Origin: Mesorhizobium opportunistum WSM2075
Lineage (GTDB): Bacteria > Pseudomonadota > Alphaproteobacteria > Rhizobiales > Rhizobiaceae
Assembly: GCF_000176035.2 (NCBI RefSeq)
Contig: NC_015675.1
Coordinates: 3,352,001-3,416,000 of the forward strand
Direction: 5' to 3'
DNA: 64,000 bases
Numbering within the stretch: position 1 is the first letter of the stretch; each line of letters starts with the position of its first letter. Of the stretch, positions 1 to 10,500 are shown one piece after another. A model generated the notes under the pieces. That model had not been told where the DNA came from. It searched no databases and was given only the letters and a program-made list of their open reading frames with translations. The position numbers and the translations under genes are program-made.

Positions 1-1
1 A

Positions 2-121
2 GTCCTGCCGGTCGATACGCTGAAGGGCGCGATCCGCCTGAGCTTCGCAGCCTGGCGGCTGTCGCTGCCGCTTTCACAGCAGCCCGATAGCCACGGACAT
101 CATGACCGCAAGATCGCGTAA
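2..121 (+). CDS. 3' end of an unidentified gene (partial, enters from the left)
   Basis: An open frame runs from base 2 to a TAA at 119-121 and would encode the last 39 residues of a protein. About 21 of its first 23 codons end in G or C, which is the third-position bias of the real genes here and is not shared by the other frames. The peptide has a hydrophobic stretch and then a polar, His-rich end. I do not recognise the family. The 277 bases between it and the adaptor gene show no convincing gene and presumably hold the efflux promoter. Confidence 0.4.
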   Translation, partial: VLPVDTLKGAIRLSFAAWRLSLPLSQQPDSHGHHDRKIA

Positions 122-398
122 GACATGGGCGAGGGTTGGCATACTCTCGTCGATGGGCATAATGGGGTCGGTGGGCATCTCGTCCGGATCCCCGATCCTC
201 GGGTACGCTCCGGCCGCGGAGAAGGAGCGCGACATGGGCCGCTTCGAAGCACTGCTCGACGCCCCCCGCACGCCGGCGTGGCCCATCGTCTCGATCGCCA
301 TGACGGGCGACCAAACTTGCCCATGCCGGCACGCACTCTCCGCCGCTCCCGCGATCCGGAGCTTCAAGCGACAGCAACTCCAGCGAAAGATCGAGGCC

Positions 399-1667
399 AT
401 GCATCTCAAGCCTAGCCAGTCCGCTTTGTCGGCCAAGACCCGCCGGCTCGCGCCGTGGACGGCGGTGCTCGCCGCCACCCTTGTCCTGGCGGCCTGTTCG
501 CAGGAGCAGAGCAAGACCCCCGCCGGCATGGGCGGCGTCGGCAAACCGGAAGTCGGCGTCGTCACGCTGCATCCGCAGTCGGTTGCCATCACCGCCGAAT
601 TGCCGGGGCGCACGGCCGCTTCGCTGATCGCCGAGGTGCGCCCGCAAGTGGACGGCATCATCCAGCAGCGTCTGTTCAAGGAAGGCGCCGAAGTGGTGGT
701 CGGGCAGCCGCTCTACCTCATCGACCCGGCCAGCTACAAGGCAGCCTATGACAGCGCGGTGGCGTCGCAGCAGAAGGCGGAAGCGGCAGTGCCGACCGCG
801 CAGGCCAAGTTCGACCGCTATGCCGGCCTTTTGAAGCAGAATGTTGTTTCCAAACAGGATTATGACGATGCCGCCGCCACGCTGGCGCAGGCCCAGGCCG
901 ATGTGGCATCGGCGAAGGCCAGTGCGGAGACCGCGCGCATCAGCCTCGACCGCACCTCGATCACGGCGCCGATCGCCGGCCGCATCGACAAGTCGACGCT
1001 GACGCCGGGCGCCCTGGTTACCGCCAACCAGGAAACGGTGCTGACCACGATCCGTTCGCTCGATCCGATCAATGTCGACGTCACGCAGTCGAGCACCAAT
1101 CTGCTCAATTTGCGCCAGGCGATCTCGGAAGGGCGGCTGAAGTTCAGCGGCCCCAATGTCAGCGTCAAGCTGAAGCTCGAGAACGGCACCATCTATCAGC
1201 AGACCGGCAAGCTGGAATTCGCCGGCGCCAATGTCGACCAGACCACCGGCACCTTCGCGCTGCGCGCCGAGTTCCCCAACCCGGACCGCCTGCTTCTGCC
1301 GGGCATGTATGTGCGCGCGCTGGTCGAGGAGGGCGTTGCCCAGAACAGCTTCCTGGTGCCGCAGCGCGGCGTCAGCCGCAACACCAAGGGCGAGGCGACC
1401 GCAATGGTCATCAACGCGGCGGGCAAGGTCGAGACACGTGTGCTCGCGGTGCGCAACAGCGTCGGCAACAACTGGCTGGTGGATTCCGGCGTCGGCGACG
1501 GCGACCGTGTCATCGTCGAGGGCATGCAACTGGTACGCCCCGGCGGCGATGCCACGGGCGTCGAGGTGACGATCGACGAGGCGACCGGCGAGATCAAGGA
1601 CCGCGGGCAAACATCGGCCGTGCCCGCCGCATCCAAGACCGCCAGCAACCAGTCGACCGGGAACTGA
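399..1667 (+). CDS. RND efflux periplasmic adaptor lipoprotein (AcrA/MexA family)
   Basis: Periplasmic adaptor that links the inner-membrane RND pump to the outer-membrane channel; 422 residues, normal for the family. An N-terminal lipoprotein signal ends in the lipobox LAAC (Cys33). Then come the first lipoyl half (LPGRTAASLIAEVRPQVDG), an alpha-helical coiled-coil hairpin rich in Ala, Gln and Lys, the second lipoyl half (TSITAPIAGRIDKS) and beta-barrel and membrane-proximal domains. The frame is open upstream to 102, but ATG 399 is chosen because it starts the lipoprotein signal and GAGG lies just before it. It ends 3 bases before the pump gene, so the two are one operon. Substrate cannot be predicted; no regulator gene is adjacent inside the window. 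Confidence 0.93.
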   Translation: MHLKPSQSALSAKTRRLAPWTAVLAATLVLAACSQEQSKTPAGMGGVGKPEVGVVTLHPQSVAITAELPGRTAASLIAEVRPQVDGIIQQRLFKEGAEVVVGQPLYLIDPASYKAAYDSAVASQQKAEAAVPTAQAKFDRYAGLLKQNVVSKQDYDDAAATLAQAQADVASAKASAETARISLDRTSITAPIAGRIDKSTLTPGALVTANQETVLTTIRSLDPINVDVTQSSTNLLNLRQAISEGRLKFSGPNVSVKLKLENGTIYQQTGKLEFAGANVDQTTGTFALRAEFPNPDRLLLPGMYVRALVEEGVAQNSFLVPQRGVSRNTKGEATAMVINAAGKVETRVLAVRNSVGNNWLVDSGVGDGDRVIVEGMQLVRPGGDATGVEVTIDEATGEIKDRGQTSAVPAASKTASNQSTGN

Positions 1668-1670
1668 GCG

Positions 1671-4600
1671 ATGTCACTATTCTTCATCAACCGGCCGATC
1701 TTCGCATGGGTGATCGCCATCGTAATCATGCTGGGCGGCCTTCTGGCGCTCACCACGCTGCCGATCTCGCAATATCCGCAGATCGCGCCGACCACGGTCA
1801 ACATCAGCGCCACCTATCCGGGCGCCGATGCGCAGACGGTGGAGAATTCGGTGACCAAGGTCATCGAGCAAGGCATGACCGGCATCGACAATCTCGACTA
1901 CATGACGGCGACCTCGACCTCGACCGGCTCGGCCTCGATCACGCTGACCTTCACCAGCTCCGCCGATCCCGACACCGCACAGGTGCAGACGCAGAACAAG
2001 CTGCAGCTGGTGCAGTCGCAGCTGCCGCAAGTGGTGCAGAGCAACGGCATCACCGTCTCCAAATCCTCGACCGGCTTCCTGATGGTCATCGGCTTCGTCT
2101 CCAGCGACGGCAAGATGAACTCGACCGATCTCGCCGACTATGTCGACGCCACCGTCAACGACACGCTGAAGCGCGTCGAAGGCGTCGGCTCGACGCAGCT
2201 TTTCGGCTCCGGCTATGCCATGCGCATCTGGCTCGACCCCGACAAGCTCGCCAAATACGCGCTGATGCCGAACGACGTGGCGACCGCCATCGAGGCGCAG
2301 AACACGCAGGTGTCGGCCGGCCAGCTCGGCGGCCTGCCAGCGCGCAAGGGCCAGCAGCTCAACGCCACGGTGACGGCCAAGAGCCGGCTGCAGACCGCCG
2401 AACAGTTTCGCAACATTATCCTAAAGAGCCAGACCGACGGCTCGCTGGTGCGCCTCAATGACGTCGCCACCGTCGAACTCGGCGCCGAAAGCTACACGAC
2501 GCAGGCCAATTACAACGGCAAGCCGGCGGCGGGTGTCGCCGTCAACCTGGCGACGGGCGCCAACGCCATCAGCACGGCGGAAGCGGTGCGCACGACGATC
2601 AACCGGCTGAGCTCGACCTTCCCGCAAGGCGTCGAGGTCGTCTACCCCTACGACACGTCGCCCTTCGTGCGGCTGTCGATCGAGGAGGTGGTCAAGACGC
2701 TGGCCGAGGCGATCGTGCTGGTGTTCCTGGTGATGTTCATCTTCCTGCAGAATTTGCGCGCCACCATCATCCCGACCATCGCCGTGCCGGTGGTGCTGCT
2801 CGGCACGTTCGGCGTGCTTTCCCTGTTCGGCTATTCGGTCAACACGTTGACCATGTTCGCGATGGTGCTGGCCATCGGCCTCCTGGTCGACGACGCCATC
2901 GTCGTCGTCGAGAATGTCGAGCGCGTCATGGCGGAGGAAGGACTGCCGCCCAAAGAGGCGACGCGAAAATCGATGCACGAGATCACCGGCGCGCTGATCG
3001 GCATCGCCACCGTGCTGTCGGCCGTGTTCGTGCCGATGGCCTTCTTCGGCGGCTCGACCGGCATCATCTACCGTCAGTTCTCGGTGACCATCGTCTCGGC
3101 CATGGTGCTCTCGGTGCTGGTGGCACTGGTGCTGACGCCGGCACTTTGCGCCACGATCCTGCGGCCGCCCAAGGACCATGCGACGCAGACCGGCCCGTTC
3201 GGCTGGTTCAACCGCACCTTCGACCGCGGCACGACGGCCTATCGCGACGGCTCGCACGGCATCATCAACCGGTCTTGGCGCTTTCTTGCCGTTTTCCTCG
3301 CCATCGTCGTCGCCATGGGCTGGATGTTCGCCCGGCTGCCGAGCTCGTTCCTGCCGGAAGAGGACCAGGGCATCCTGATCACCAGCGTGCAACTGCCGGT
3401 CGGCGCCACGCAGGACCGCACCGAGCGCGTGCTGAAGCAAGTGACCGACCACTATCTCAATGACGAAAAGGACGCCGTCGAAGGCGTCTTCACCGCCTCC
3501 GGCTTCGGCTTCGGCGGCGCCGGGCAGAATGTCGGCATCGGTTTCGTGCGGCTGAAGGATTTCAGCCAGCGCAAAACGGCGGCCTCGGCGGCGCAGGCGA
3601 TCGCCGGCCGCGCCATGGGCGCCTTCTCCAAGATCAGGGACGCGCAGGTCTTCGCGCTTGCCCCTCCCGCCATCCAGGGTTTTGGCAACACCAACGGCTT
3701 CGACTTCTACCTGCAGGACGTCAACGGCGCCGGCCATGACGCGCTGATCCAGACGCGCAACCAGCTCCTGGCCTTGGCCGGGCAAAGCAAGCTGCTCGCC
3801 AACACTCGGCCCAACGGCCAGGAGGACCAGCCGCAATTCTCGGTCGACATAGACCAGGAAAAGGCAAGCGCCCTGGGCGTCAGCCTCGCCGACATCAACA
3901 ACACGCTGTCGAGCGCCTGGGGCAGCGACTACGTCAACGATTTCATCGATCGCGGGCGGGTGAAGCCGGTCTATATGCAGTCGGATGCGAACTTCCGCAT
4001 GCAGCCGGAAGACCTCGACAAATGGCAGGTCCGCAATGCCAGCGGCGCCATGGTGCCGTTCTCGGCCTTCGCCTCCAGCCACTGGACATTCGGCTCGCCC
4101 CGGCTCGAGCGCTACAATGGCTCGGCGGCGGTCGAGATCCAGGGCGCGGCGGCCACGGGCATCAGCTCCGGCGCGGCGATGGACGAGATCGACAGGCTGA
4201 TGGCGCAACTGCCCGCCGGATATTCCCACGAATGGACCGGGCTGTCGCACCAGGAGCGGCTTTCCGGCAACCAGGCGCTGTCGCTCTACGCGATCTCGGC
4301 GCTGGTCGTGTTCCTGTGCCTGGCGGCCCTTTATGAAAGCTGGTCGATCCCGTTCGCGGTCATGCTCTCGGTGCCGATCGGCATCTTCGGCGCGCTGGTG
4401 GCGGCCACGCTGTTCGGCCAGACCAACGACGTCTATTTCAAGGTCGGCCTGCTGACCACGATCGGCCTTGCCGCCAAGAACGCCATCCTGATCGTCGAGT
4501 TCGCCATCGAGCGACAGACAGCCGGCATGGGGCTGGTCGAGGCGACGCTGGAGGCGGCGCGACAACGGTCGCGGCCGATCCTGATGACGTCGCTGGCTTT

Positions 4601-4850
4601 CATCCTCGGCGTCACCCCGCTCGCCATCGCCAGCGGCGCCGGCTCGGGGGCGCAGAACTCGGTCGGTATCGGCGTCATGGGCGGCATGATCGCGGCGACG
4701 GTGATCGGCGTCTTCCTGGTGCCGCTGCTGTTCGTCACGGTGCGGCGCATCTTCAAGGGCAGGGCGGCCAAACCAAGTACTGGGCCAAGTACTGGGCCAG
4801 ATACCGGACAAGGTACGGGCGAGGCGCCGGTGACGGCCAACCAGCAATAG
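1671..4850 (+). CDS. RND multidrug efflux permease (AcrB/MexB, HAE1 family)
   Basis: Inner-membrane proton/drug antiporter of 1059 residues, full length for HAE1 pumps. The proton-relay pair falls in [14 protein letters not shown] at Asp407 and Asp408, the same numbers as in E. coli AcrB, and the TM10 lysine is present in GLAAKNAIL (Lys936, AcrB Lys940). The N-terminus [15 protein letters not shown] is the typical first membrane helix, and two internally duplicated halves each carry a large periplasmic loop. The C-terminal tail contains a short Ser/Thr-Gly-Pro repeat from a 12-base duplication near 4777-4800, probably harmless. It is the middle gene of a three-gene operon with adaptor and outer-membrane factor. 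Confidence 0.96.
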   Translation: MSLFFINRPIFAWVIAIVIMLGGLLALTTLPISQYPQIAPTTVNISATYPGADAQTVENSVTKVIEQGMTGIDNLDYMTATSTSTGSASITLTFTSSADPDTAQVQTQNKLQLVQSQLPQVVQSNGITVSKSSTGFLMVIGFVSSDGKMNSTDLADYVDATVNDTLKRVEGVGSTQLFGSGYAMRIWLDPDKLAKYALMPNDVATAIEAQNTQVSAGQLGGLPARKGQQLNATVTAKSRLQTAEQFRNIILKSQTDGSLVRLNDVATVELGAESYTTQANYNGKPAAGVAVNLATGANAISTAEAVRTTINRLSSTFPQGVEVVYPYDTSPFVRLSIEEVVKTLAEAIVLVFLVMFIFLQNLRATIIPTIAVPVVLLGTFGVLSLFGYSVNTLTMFAMVLAIGLLVDDAIVVVENVERVMAEEGLPPKEATRKSMHEITGALIGIATVLSAVFVPMAFFGGSTGIIYRQFSVTIVSAMVLSVLVALVLTPALCATILRPPKDHATQTGPFGWFNRTFDRGTTAYRDGSHGIINRSWRFLAVFLAIVVAMGWMFARLPSSFLPEEDQGILITSVQLPVGATQDRTERVLKQVTDHYLNDEKDAVEGVFTASGFGFGGAGQNVGIGFVRLKDFSQRKTAASAAQAIAGRAMGAFSKIRDAQVFALAPPAIQGFGNTNGFDFYLQDVNGAGHDALIQTRNQLLALAGQSKLLANTRPNGQEDQPQFSVDIDQEKASALGVSLADINNTLSSAWGSDYVNDFIDRGRVKPVYMQSDANFRMQPEDLDKWQVRNASGAMVPFSAFASSHWTFGSPRLERYNGSAAVEIQGAAATGISSGAAMDEIDRLMAQLPAGYSHEWTGLSHQERLSGNQALSLYAISALVVFLCLAALYESWSIPFAVMLSVPIGIFGALVAATLFGQTNDVYFKVGLLTTIGLAAKNAILIVEFAIERQTAGMGLVEATLEAARQRSRPILMTSLAFILGVTPLAIASGAGSGAQNSVGIGVMGGMIAATVIGVFLVPLLFVTVRRIFKGRAAKPSTGPSTGPDTGQGTGEAPVTANQQ

Positions 4851-4860
4851 GAAGCTTTAC

Positions 4861-6354
4861 ATGAGAGGTTTGGAACGTGGCCCGGTGGCCGCGGGGCGGC
4901 TCTTCGTGCCCATGATAACGGCAGTTTTGCTCGCAGGATGCGTCGTCGGCCCGGACTATCGGACGCCCATCCTGGCGATGCCGGCGAACTGGAGCGGTGA
5001 GAGGCCGACGAAATCCGTCCAGCCGGCGCAACTGTCGCGATGGTGGCAGCGGCTGCGCGATCCGCAGCTCGACACGCTTGTCGAGGAAGCGGTTGCCGGC
5101 AATCTCGACGTCGCCACCGCGAAGGCCAAGATCCGCGAGGCCCGCGCCAGCTATCGCCAGACCGCCGCCACATTGCTGCCATCCGTGGACGGATCCGGAT
5201 CGGTCACCCGCAACAAGTCGGCCGATACAACGACGGGCAGCAATGCCACCTACACCGAGTATCAGGCCGGCTTCGACGCGAGCTGGGAACTTGACCTGTT
5301 CGGCGCCAACCGCAGGGGCCTCGAGGCCGCGCGCTATGGTGTGGATGCGTCCGAGCAGGAATTGCGCTCGACGCTTTTGACCCTGGTTGGCGATGTCGCA
5401 TCCACTTACACCCAGGCGCGCGGTTACCAGGCCCGGATCGCGCTCGCCCGGCGCTCGGCCGTGTCGCAGCGGCAGACCGCCGAACTCACCCGCACCATGG
5501 CGCTGGCAGGGTCGGCGACGGCCGCTGACGTCGCCAAAGCGATGGGGCAGGCGGCCAGCACCGAGGCCTCGGTGCCGACGCTGGAAGCAAGCTATGCCGA
5601 GGCCGTGCATCGTCTGTCGGTGCTGACCGGCCGGCCGCCGGCGGCACTCAGCGAGCGGCTGAAGCGCAGCAAGCCGATCCCGTCGCCGCGCCTGCCGATG
5701 CCGACCGGGATTCCCGCCGACATCCTGCTGTCGCGCCCCGACGTCCTCATGGCTGAGCGGCAATACGCGCAATACACCGCCAAGGTCGGCCAGGCAGAAG
5801 CGGCGCGTTATCCGTCGGTCAGCCTGACGGGAAACATCAGCACGGCGGCCCTCGATCTCGGCGATCTCGGCAAGAATTCGTCGATCGGCTGGTCCTTCGG
5901 GCCGACGCTCAGCGTGCCGCTGTTCAACGCCGGCCAGCTGCAAGCGGCGGCCGACGTCGCCCGGGCGCAGCGCGACCAGTATTTCATCGCCTACCGGGCT
6001 TCTGTGCTGACCGCGCTGGAAGATGTGGAGAATGCGCTGGTGCTGATGGCGCAGGAGCGCATCCGGATCGGCAAGCTTGCCTCGTCGGCGAAATCCTACG
6101 GCGAGGCGGCGAGTCTCGAAGGCACGCTCTACAAGGCCGGCGAGACCAGCCTTCTCGATGTGCTCGACGCGCAGCGCTCGCTCTATTCCGCCGAAGACTC
6201 GCTGCTGCAAAGCCGCGTCCTCCTGGCGACCAACTACATCGCCCTCAACAAGGCGCTCGGCGGCGGTTGGGACGGCACGGTCGACAGCGGCAGGCCCGAA
6301 ATCGTCGACGTCAAGACCGGGCCACGGCTGGCGTCGAAGGCGGCGGCGCAGTGA
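4861..6354 (+). CDS. Outer-membrane efflux lipoprotein (NodT/OprM family)
   Basis: TolC-like outer-membrane channel that completes the tripartite pump; 497 residues. A signal sequence ends in lipobox LAGC (Cys27), followed by VVGPDYRTP, the usual start of NodT-family factors. Two repeated outer-membrane-efflux halves follow; SRPDVLMAERQYA and GPTLSVPLFNAGQLQAA are typical conserved segments of the second half. GGAAG lies 7 bases before the ATG, and the gene starts 10 bases after the pump stop, so it is co-transcribed. Known OprM-type proteins are anchored in the outer membrane by the lipid and form trimeric alpha-barrels; this one should do the same. Confidence 0.95.
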   Translation: MRGLERGPVAAGRLFVPMITAVLLAGCVVGPDYRTPILAMPANWSGERPTKSVQPAQLSRWWQRLRDPQLDTLVEEAVAGNLDVATAKAKIREARASYRQTAATLLPSVDGSGSVTRNKSADTTTGSNATYTEYQAGFDASWELDLFGANRRGLEAARYGVDASEQELRSTLLTLVGDVASTYTQARGYQARIALARRSAVSQRQTAELTRTMALAGSATAADVAKAMGQAASTEASVPTLEASYAEAVHRLSVLTGRPPAALSERLKRSKPIPSPRLPMPTGIPADILLSRPDVLMAERQYAQYTAKVGQAEAARYPSVSLTGNISTAALDLGDLGKNSSIGWSFGPTLSVPLFNAGQLQAAADVARAQRDQYFIAYRASVLTALEDVENALVLMAQERIRIGKLASSAKSYGEAASLEGTLYKAGETSLLDVLDAQRSLYSAEDSLLQSRVLLATNYIALNKALGGGWDGTVDSGRPEIVDVKTGPRLASKAAAQ

Positions 6355-6553
6355 CCAAAGGGGGGCCATGCTGAACCGTGATTGTCGTCTGAACTTGGCA
6401 TCAAGACGGGCGCGCTGATGAAAACGGGCGGCCCGCCAGGCTGGCTGTGCCCTTATCAACGCCTCCGCGCTGCCTCACGACAGGCGGGCCGGTTCACCCT
6501 ATTGCCATGCTCCGGGAAGGTTTTCGCCGGGCGGCATGGGAGGATGAAGTCAA

Positions 6554-7435
6554 TTGACATCGACGCCGGTTGCCAGTCGCGAAGCGGCGCCTTTGCCTGT
6601 CGCGGCGCTGATGGGCGCCATGGTGTCGATCCAGATCGGTGCCACCTTCGCCAAGACCTTGTTCCCGGTGATCGGCGCACAGGGCACGACGACGCTCAGG
6701 CTCGTCGTCGGCGCGCTGATGCTGATCGCGGTGCTGCGGCCCTGGCAGATGCGGCCTTCGCGCGCCACCTTGCCGTGGCTCATCGCCTATGGGGTGACGC
6801 TCGCAGCACTCAACCTCTTGTTCTACGCGGCACTTGCCAGGATCCCGCTCGGCGTTGCCGTGGCGCTGGAATTCTCCGGCCCGCTGCTGGTGGCGACGCT
6901 GACCTCGCGGCGCGCCAGCGATTTTGCCTGGATCGCGCTTGCGGTCGCCGGCATCGTGCTGTTGTCGCCGTTCATCCGTTCGCTGCAGCCGCTTGACCCG
7001 GTGGGGGTGGTGCTGGCACTGGCGGCCGGTGGCTTCTGGGCGCTCTACATCGTGCTTGCCCAGAAGGCCGGCGCGGAACTCGGCTCGCGCACGACCGCCT
7101 ACGGCATGGCGATCGCCGCCGTTCTGGTGTTGCCCTTCGGCGTGGCCGAGGCCGGCATGGGACTGCTTTCGCCATCGATCCTGGTCAGCGCATTGCTCGT
7201 CGGCCTGTTCTCCAGCGCGCTGCCGTTCTGGCTGGAGATGGTGGCGCTGACCCGGATGCCGGCCCGCATCTACGGCACGCTGACCTGCCTGGAGCCGGGG
7301 CTGGGCGCGCTCGCCGGCTTCCTGTTCCTGCACGAGAGCCTGACCGCACCGCAACTGGCCGGCATCGCTGCCGTCATCGTCGCTGCCGCCGGTACGGCAG
7401 TGACGTCGAAGCCGCCGGTGCCGTCGCCGGAGTAG
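6554..7435 (+). CDS. EamA-family (RhtA-like) metabolite exporter
   Basis: Inner-membrane transporter of 293 residues with about ten hydrophobic helices arranged as two EamA repeats. It resembles the RhtA threonine/homoserine exporter subgroup (segments LEFSGPLLVA and LTCLEPGLGALAGFLFL). The start is TTG 6554: GGGAGGA at 6538-6544 is 9 bases upstream, and the nearby ATG at 6544 is out of frame. The gene follows the efflux operon by 200 bases with no obvious feature between, so it probably has its own promoter. It is convergent with the autotransporter gene. The true substrate is unknown; amino acids or a base analogue are possible. Confidence 0.85.
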   Translation: MTSTPVASREAAPLPVAALMGAMVSIQIGATFAKTLFPVIGAQGTTTLRLVVGALMLIAVLRPWQMRPSRATLPWLIAYGVTLAALNLLFYAALARIPLGVAVALEFSGPLLVATLTSRRASDFAWIALAVAGIVLLSPFIRSLQPLDPVGVVLALAAGGFWALYIVLAQKAGAELGSRTTAYGMAIAAVLVLPFGVAEAGMGLLSPSILVSALLVGLFSSALPFWLEMVALTRMPARIYGTLTCLEPGLGALAGFLFLHESLTAPQLAGIAAVIVAAAGTAVTSKPPVPSPE

Positions 7436-7447
7436 GGGTAGCGGGCA

Positions 7448-7480
7448 GGCGAACGCGCGAAAACTGGTTCAGCGTTCGCC
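7448..7480. terminator. Hairpin between convergent genes
   Basis: GGCGAACGC (7448-7456) pairs perfectly with GCGTTCGCC (7472-7480) across a 15-base loop. It sits between the convergent EamA exporter and autotransporter genes, so it may terminate both. No T-run follows on the plus strand. Confidence 0.4.
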
Positions 7481-7537
7481 CCCGCCGTCAGCGAGCATTG
7501 CCTCGATCCGGCCGAAATACGTTCGCTGTTTTTCTCG

Positions 7538-10500
7538 TCAGAATTTTACGCTGAGGTTTGCCTTGGCGCCATTGTCGACCGCTCCGCCGCCGAACTGGCC
7601 GGTGTAGGACAGGCCGAGCGTGGCGTTGGAGGCAAGCGGCAGATCGACCCCTGCCTCGACTAGCGCGCTGTCCTTGGCGATCGGCACGCCGGCGATGGTG
7701 AAGGCGTCGCCGCCGGCGAAGGCAAAACTGGAGGTCGGCGTGACATCGCCGAAGGCATGGCGCCAGCCAAGCGTGCCGCGCGCGGTGGCGCCGATGCCGC
7801 CAAGCATGAAGTCGGTCGAGCCTCGCAAGCCGAGCGTGGTGAAGGTGGCGTCGGCGGTGCGGCCCTGGCTGGTGAGTGCGGCTGGGCCGCCCGTCTCGGT
7901 GAAACCGTCGGTGTGGACGCTGACATAGGCAAAGTTGGCGAACGGCTCGAACTTGAAGCTGCCGCCGGTCCCGGCCCTGTAGGCGAGTTCGCCGAAGATT
8001 TGCGCGGTGCTGGCATCGTAGTCGGCCGACAGCCCATCGGCAAAACCGTTGAAGGTGACGGAGCGATGCGTCGAAAGGCTGCTCCAAGAGTAGGCGGCGC
8101 CGGTGCGGAAAGCGATGGCACCCCAGTTGGTGCCGCCATAGAGACCGAGATGGTAGCTGTCGCTCTTGCCGGAGGATTGGCGCGCGTCGGCATCGAATGA
8201 GGAATGGCTGTAGCCGCCGAGAACGCCGACGCGCCAACCGCCGGCCAGCGTGTCGGCGCCGGCCAGCAGGCCGCCGGTCGATCGATCGAAGGCGGCGGCG
8301 TTGCCGTCACTATCGGTCTTGCCCCAGGAGCCGAAGGCCTGGCCCCAGACGGCAAAGCGGTCGGTGTCGGCGGCGACCATTTCAGGCCCGCCTTCGCCAT
8401 AGGCCATGACCGGGAGGGCAGCCCTGCCTGTATCGCCGAAGGCCGCACGGATTCGGGAAGTCGCGGCGTCGCGCACGAAGCGGCTGTCCTCGACCAGCAT
8501 GCCCTTGGCCGAAGCGTGGATCTCGCCGGAAAGCTGGTCGAAAGCGTCCTGGGCAGCGGCTTCGCTCGGCAATGCAAAGATGGCATCGAACAGCGTATTG
8601 CCGCTGCCAAGACTTTCCGCGCCGCCGCCGGTGGCGATCTGGTTGGGCGTCAGGCCGACGGCGGCGAAGGTCTTTGCCTGCACCACATCGAGATAGACAT
8701 GCTTCGGGTCGTAATTGGCGACAAGGCCGACGAAGGGGCCGGCTCCGGTCAGCGTATAGGTGCCGGTGACGCCCGTATCGGCTTGCAGCACGGTGTAGTG
8801 CGTGCCCAGCACATAAGGCGCTGCGTCCGTCTTGACCACGTCGAGGACAGCGCCGTCGGCGATCGTCGCCGTTCCCGTCGCCATGATGAGATCGGACTGG
8901 CCGGTCGAGGTCAGCTCGACCTGGTAGATCGAGCCCGCCGCCTGGTCGACATTTCCCGCGACATGGAGCGTGCCGATCGAATTGCCCGGCGCGATGATGC
9001 CGCCCGACTTTGCGACGATGCCGCCGACTGTGCCGTTGCCGCTTAATATGCCGCCGGAGACCGTCACCAGCGAGCTAGCCAGCGAACCGTTCACGGCCAG
9101 CCGTCCGCCGACCACGTAGGTGGCGCCGGTGAAGCCGCTCGAATCCGCCGTCAGGTTCGTCGTGCCGGCGACCTGGTTGATCGTGCCGGCGCCGCCGATC
9201 GCCAGGGCGAAGGCGTAGTTCGTGTCGGTATGATCGAAGTTGATTGTGCCGTCGCCCGATCCGAATTGCACGCTCGCGGCATTGAGCAAGCCCGGCGCCA
9301 GCGCAGCCGCACCGGTCGCGCCACCGATGTTGAGCGTGCCGACGGAGCCGACATGGCTGGCAATGGTCACGATACCCGCGGCTGAAACGATGCCGCCGTT
9401 CGAAATCGTCAATGTGCCCGCACCGTCGAGGCCAACCGTCAGGCCGGCGCTGCTGGTCCAGGTCGCGCCAGCTCCGTTGACCGTCGCCGTGCCGGTCGAG
9501 CCTGGATTGTAGCCGACATAGCCCCAGGCATTGGTGACCGTGCCGCCATTCAAGACATTCAGTGTGCCGGTTCCGAGGTTGCCGAGATAGAGGTCGCCGC
9601 TGTTGGCCCAAATCGAATTCGCACCAGCCACGGTCACCAGACCCGTTCCTGTAGCGACGCCGCCAACCGTTGCGGCAGCGCTCTTGACGCTTCCCCCATT
9701 TGAGATGGCCAGCGTGCCGGTACCCGCGGTGCCGACGGACAGGGCCGAGCTGTTGATCCAGCTCGAGCCCGCGCCGTCGACGATCACCGTACCGGTGGAG
9801 CCGACCGAGTTCCCCAGGTGGCCGACAGTGTTTTTCACCGTGCCGCCCTGGATCGTCAGCGTGCCGACACCGCCGCCGCTGACGCCGACATAGAGAGCCG
9901 AACTGCTGTTCCATGTAGAACCCGCCCCGGTGACCAAAGCGGTGCCGACGGAGTAGTTGCCGACATAGCCCAAGACGCTGTCGACAGCGCCCCCGTTCGA
10001 AATGGTCAATGTGCCAGTCCCGCTCTGGCCGACAACGAAAAGATTCCCGCTGCTGGTCCATTTAGAGCCCATGCCGTCGACAATCGCGGTGCCGTTCGAG
10101 GCAGCACTGTAGCCAATATAGCTCGAACCGCTGTCGACCGTGGCGCCGCCCGAGATTGACAGCGTGCCGGCGCCGAGACCGCCGACGATCAGCGTGCCGC
10201 TGTTTGTCCAGGTCGACTTCTTTCCGTCGACGAACACCATGCCGGTCGAGCCCGCCTTCGCGCCAACAGTCCCCGAGGCGTTGCTTACCGCGCCGCCGTG
10301 GGTGATTGCCAGAGCGCCCGCGCCGAGATTGCCAACATAGAGATCGGAGGCATTGCTCCAGGTCGAGCCGGCCCCATCGACGAACACCGTGCCGGTCGAG
10401 CCCGCGAAGTCGCCAACATAGCCCAGGGCGTTGCTTACCGCGCCGCCGTTCGTGACCGTCAGCGCACCCTTGCCCTGATCGCCGATGAACAGATTGGAAC

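Noticed and set aside
102..398. N-terminal extension of the RND adaptor frame
   Set aside because: The frame is open but the sequence before Met399 is not adaptor-like and would bury the lipoprotein signal; codon bias also weakens there.
2421..4847. 808-codon minus-strand frame opposite the RND pump
   Set aside because: Arg/His/Asp-rich translation mirrors the codon bias of the real plus-strand pump gene; it is an antisense shadow.
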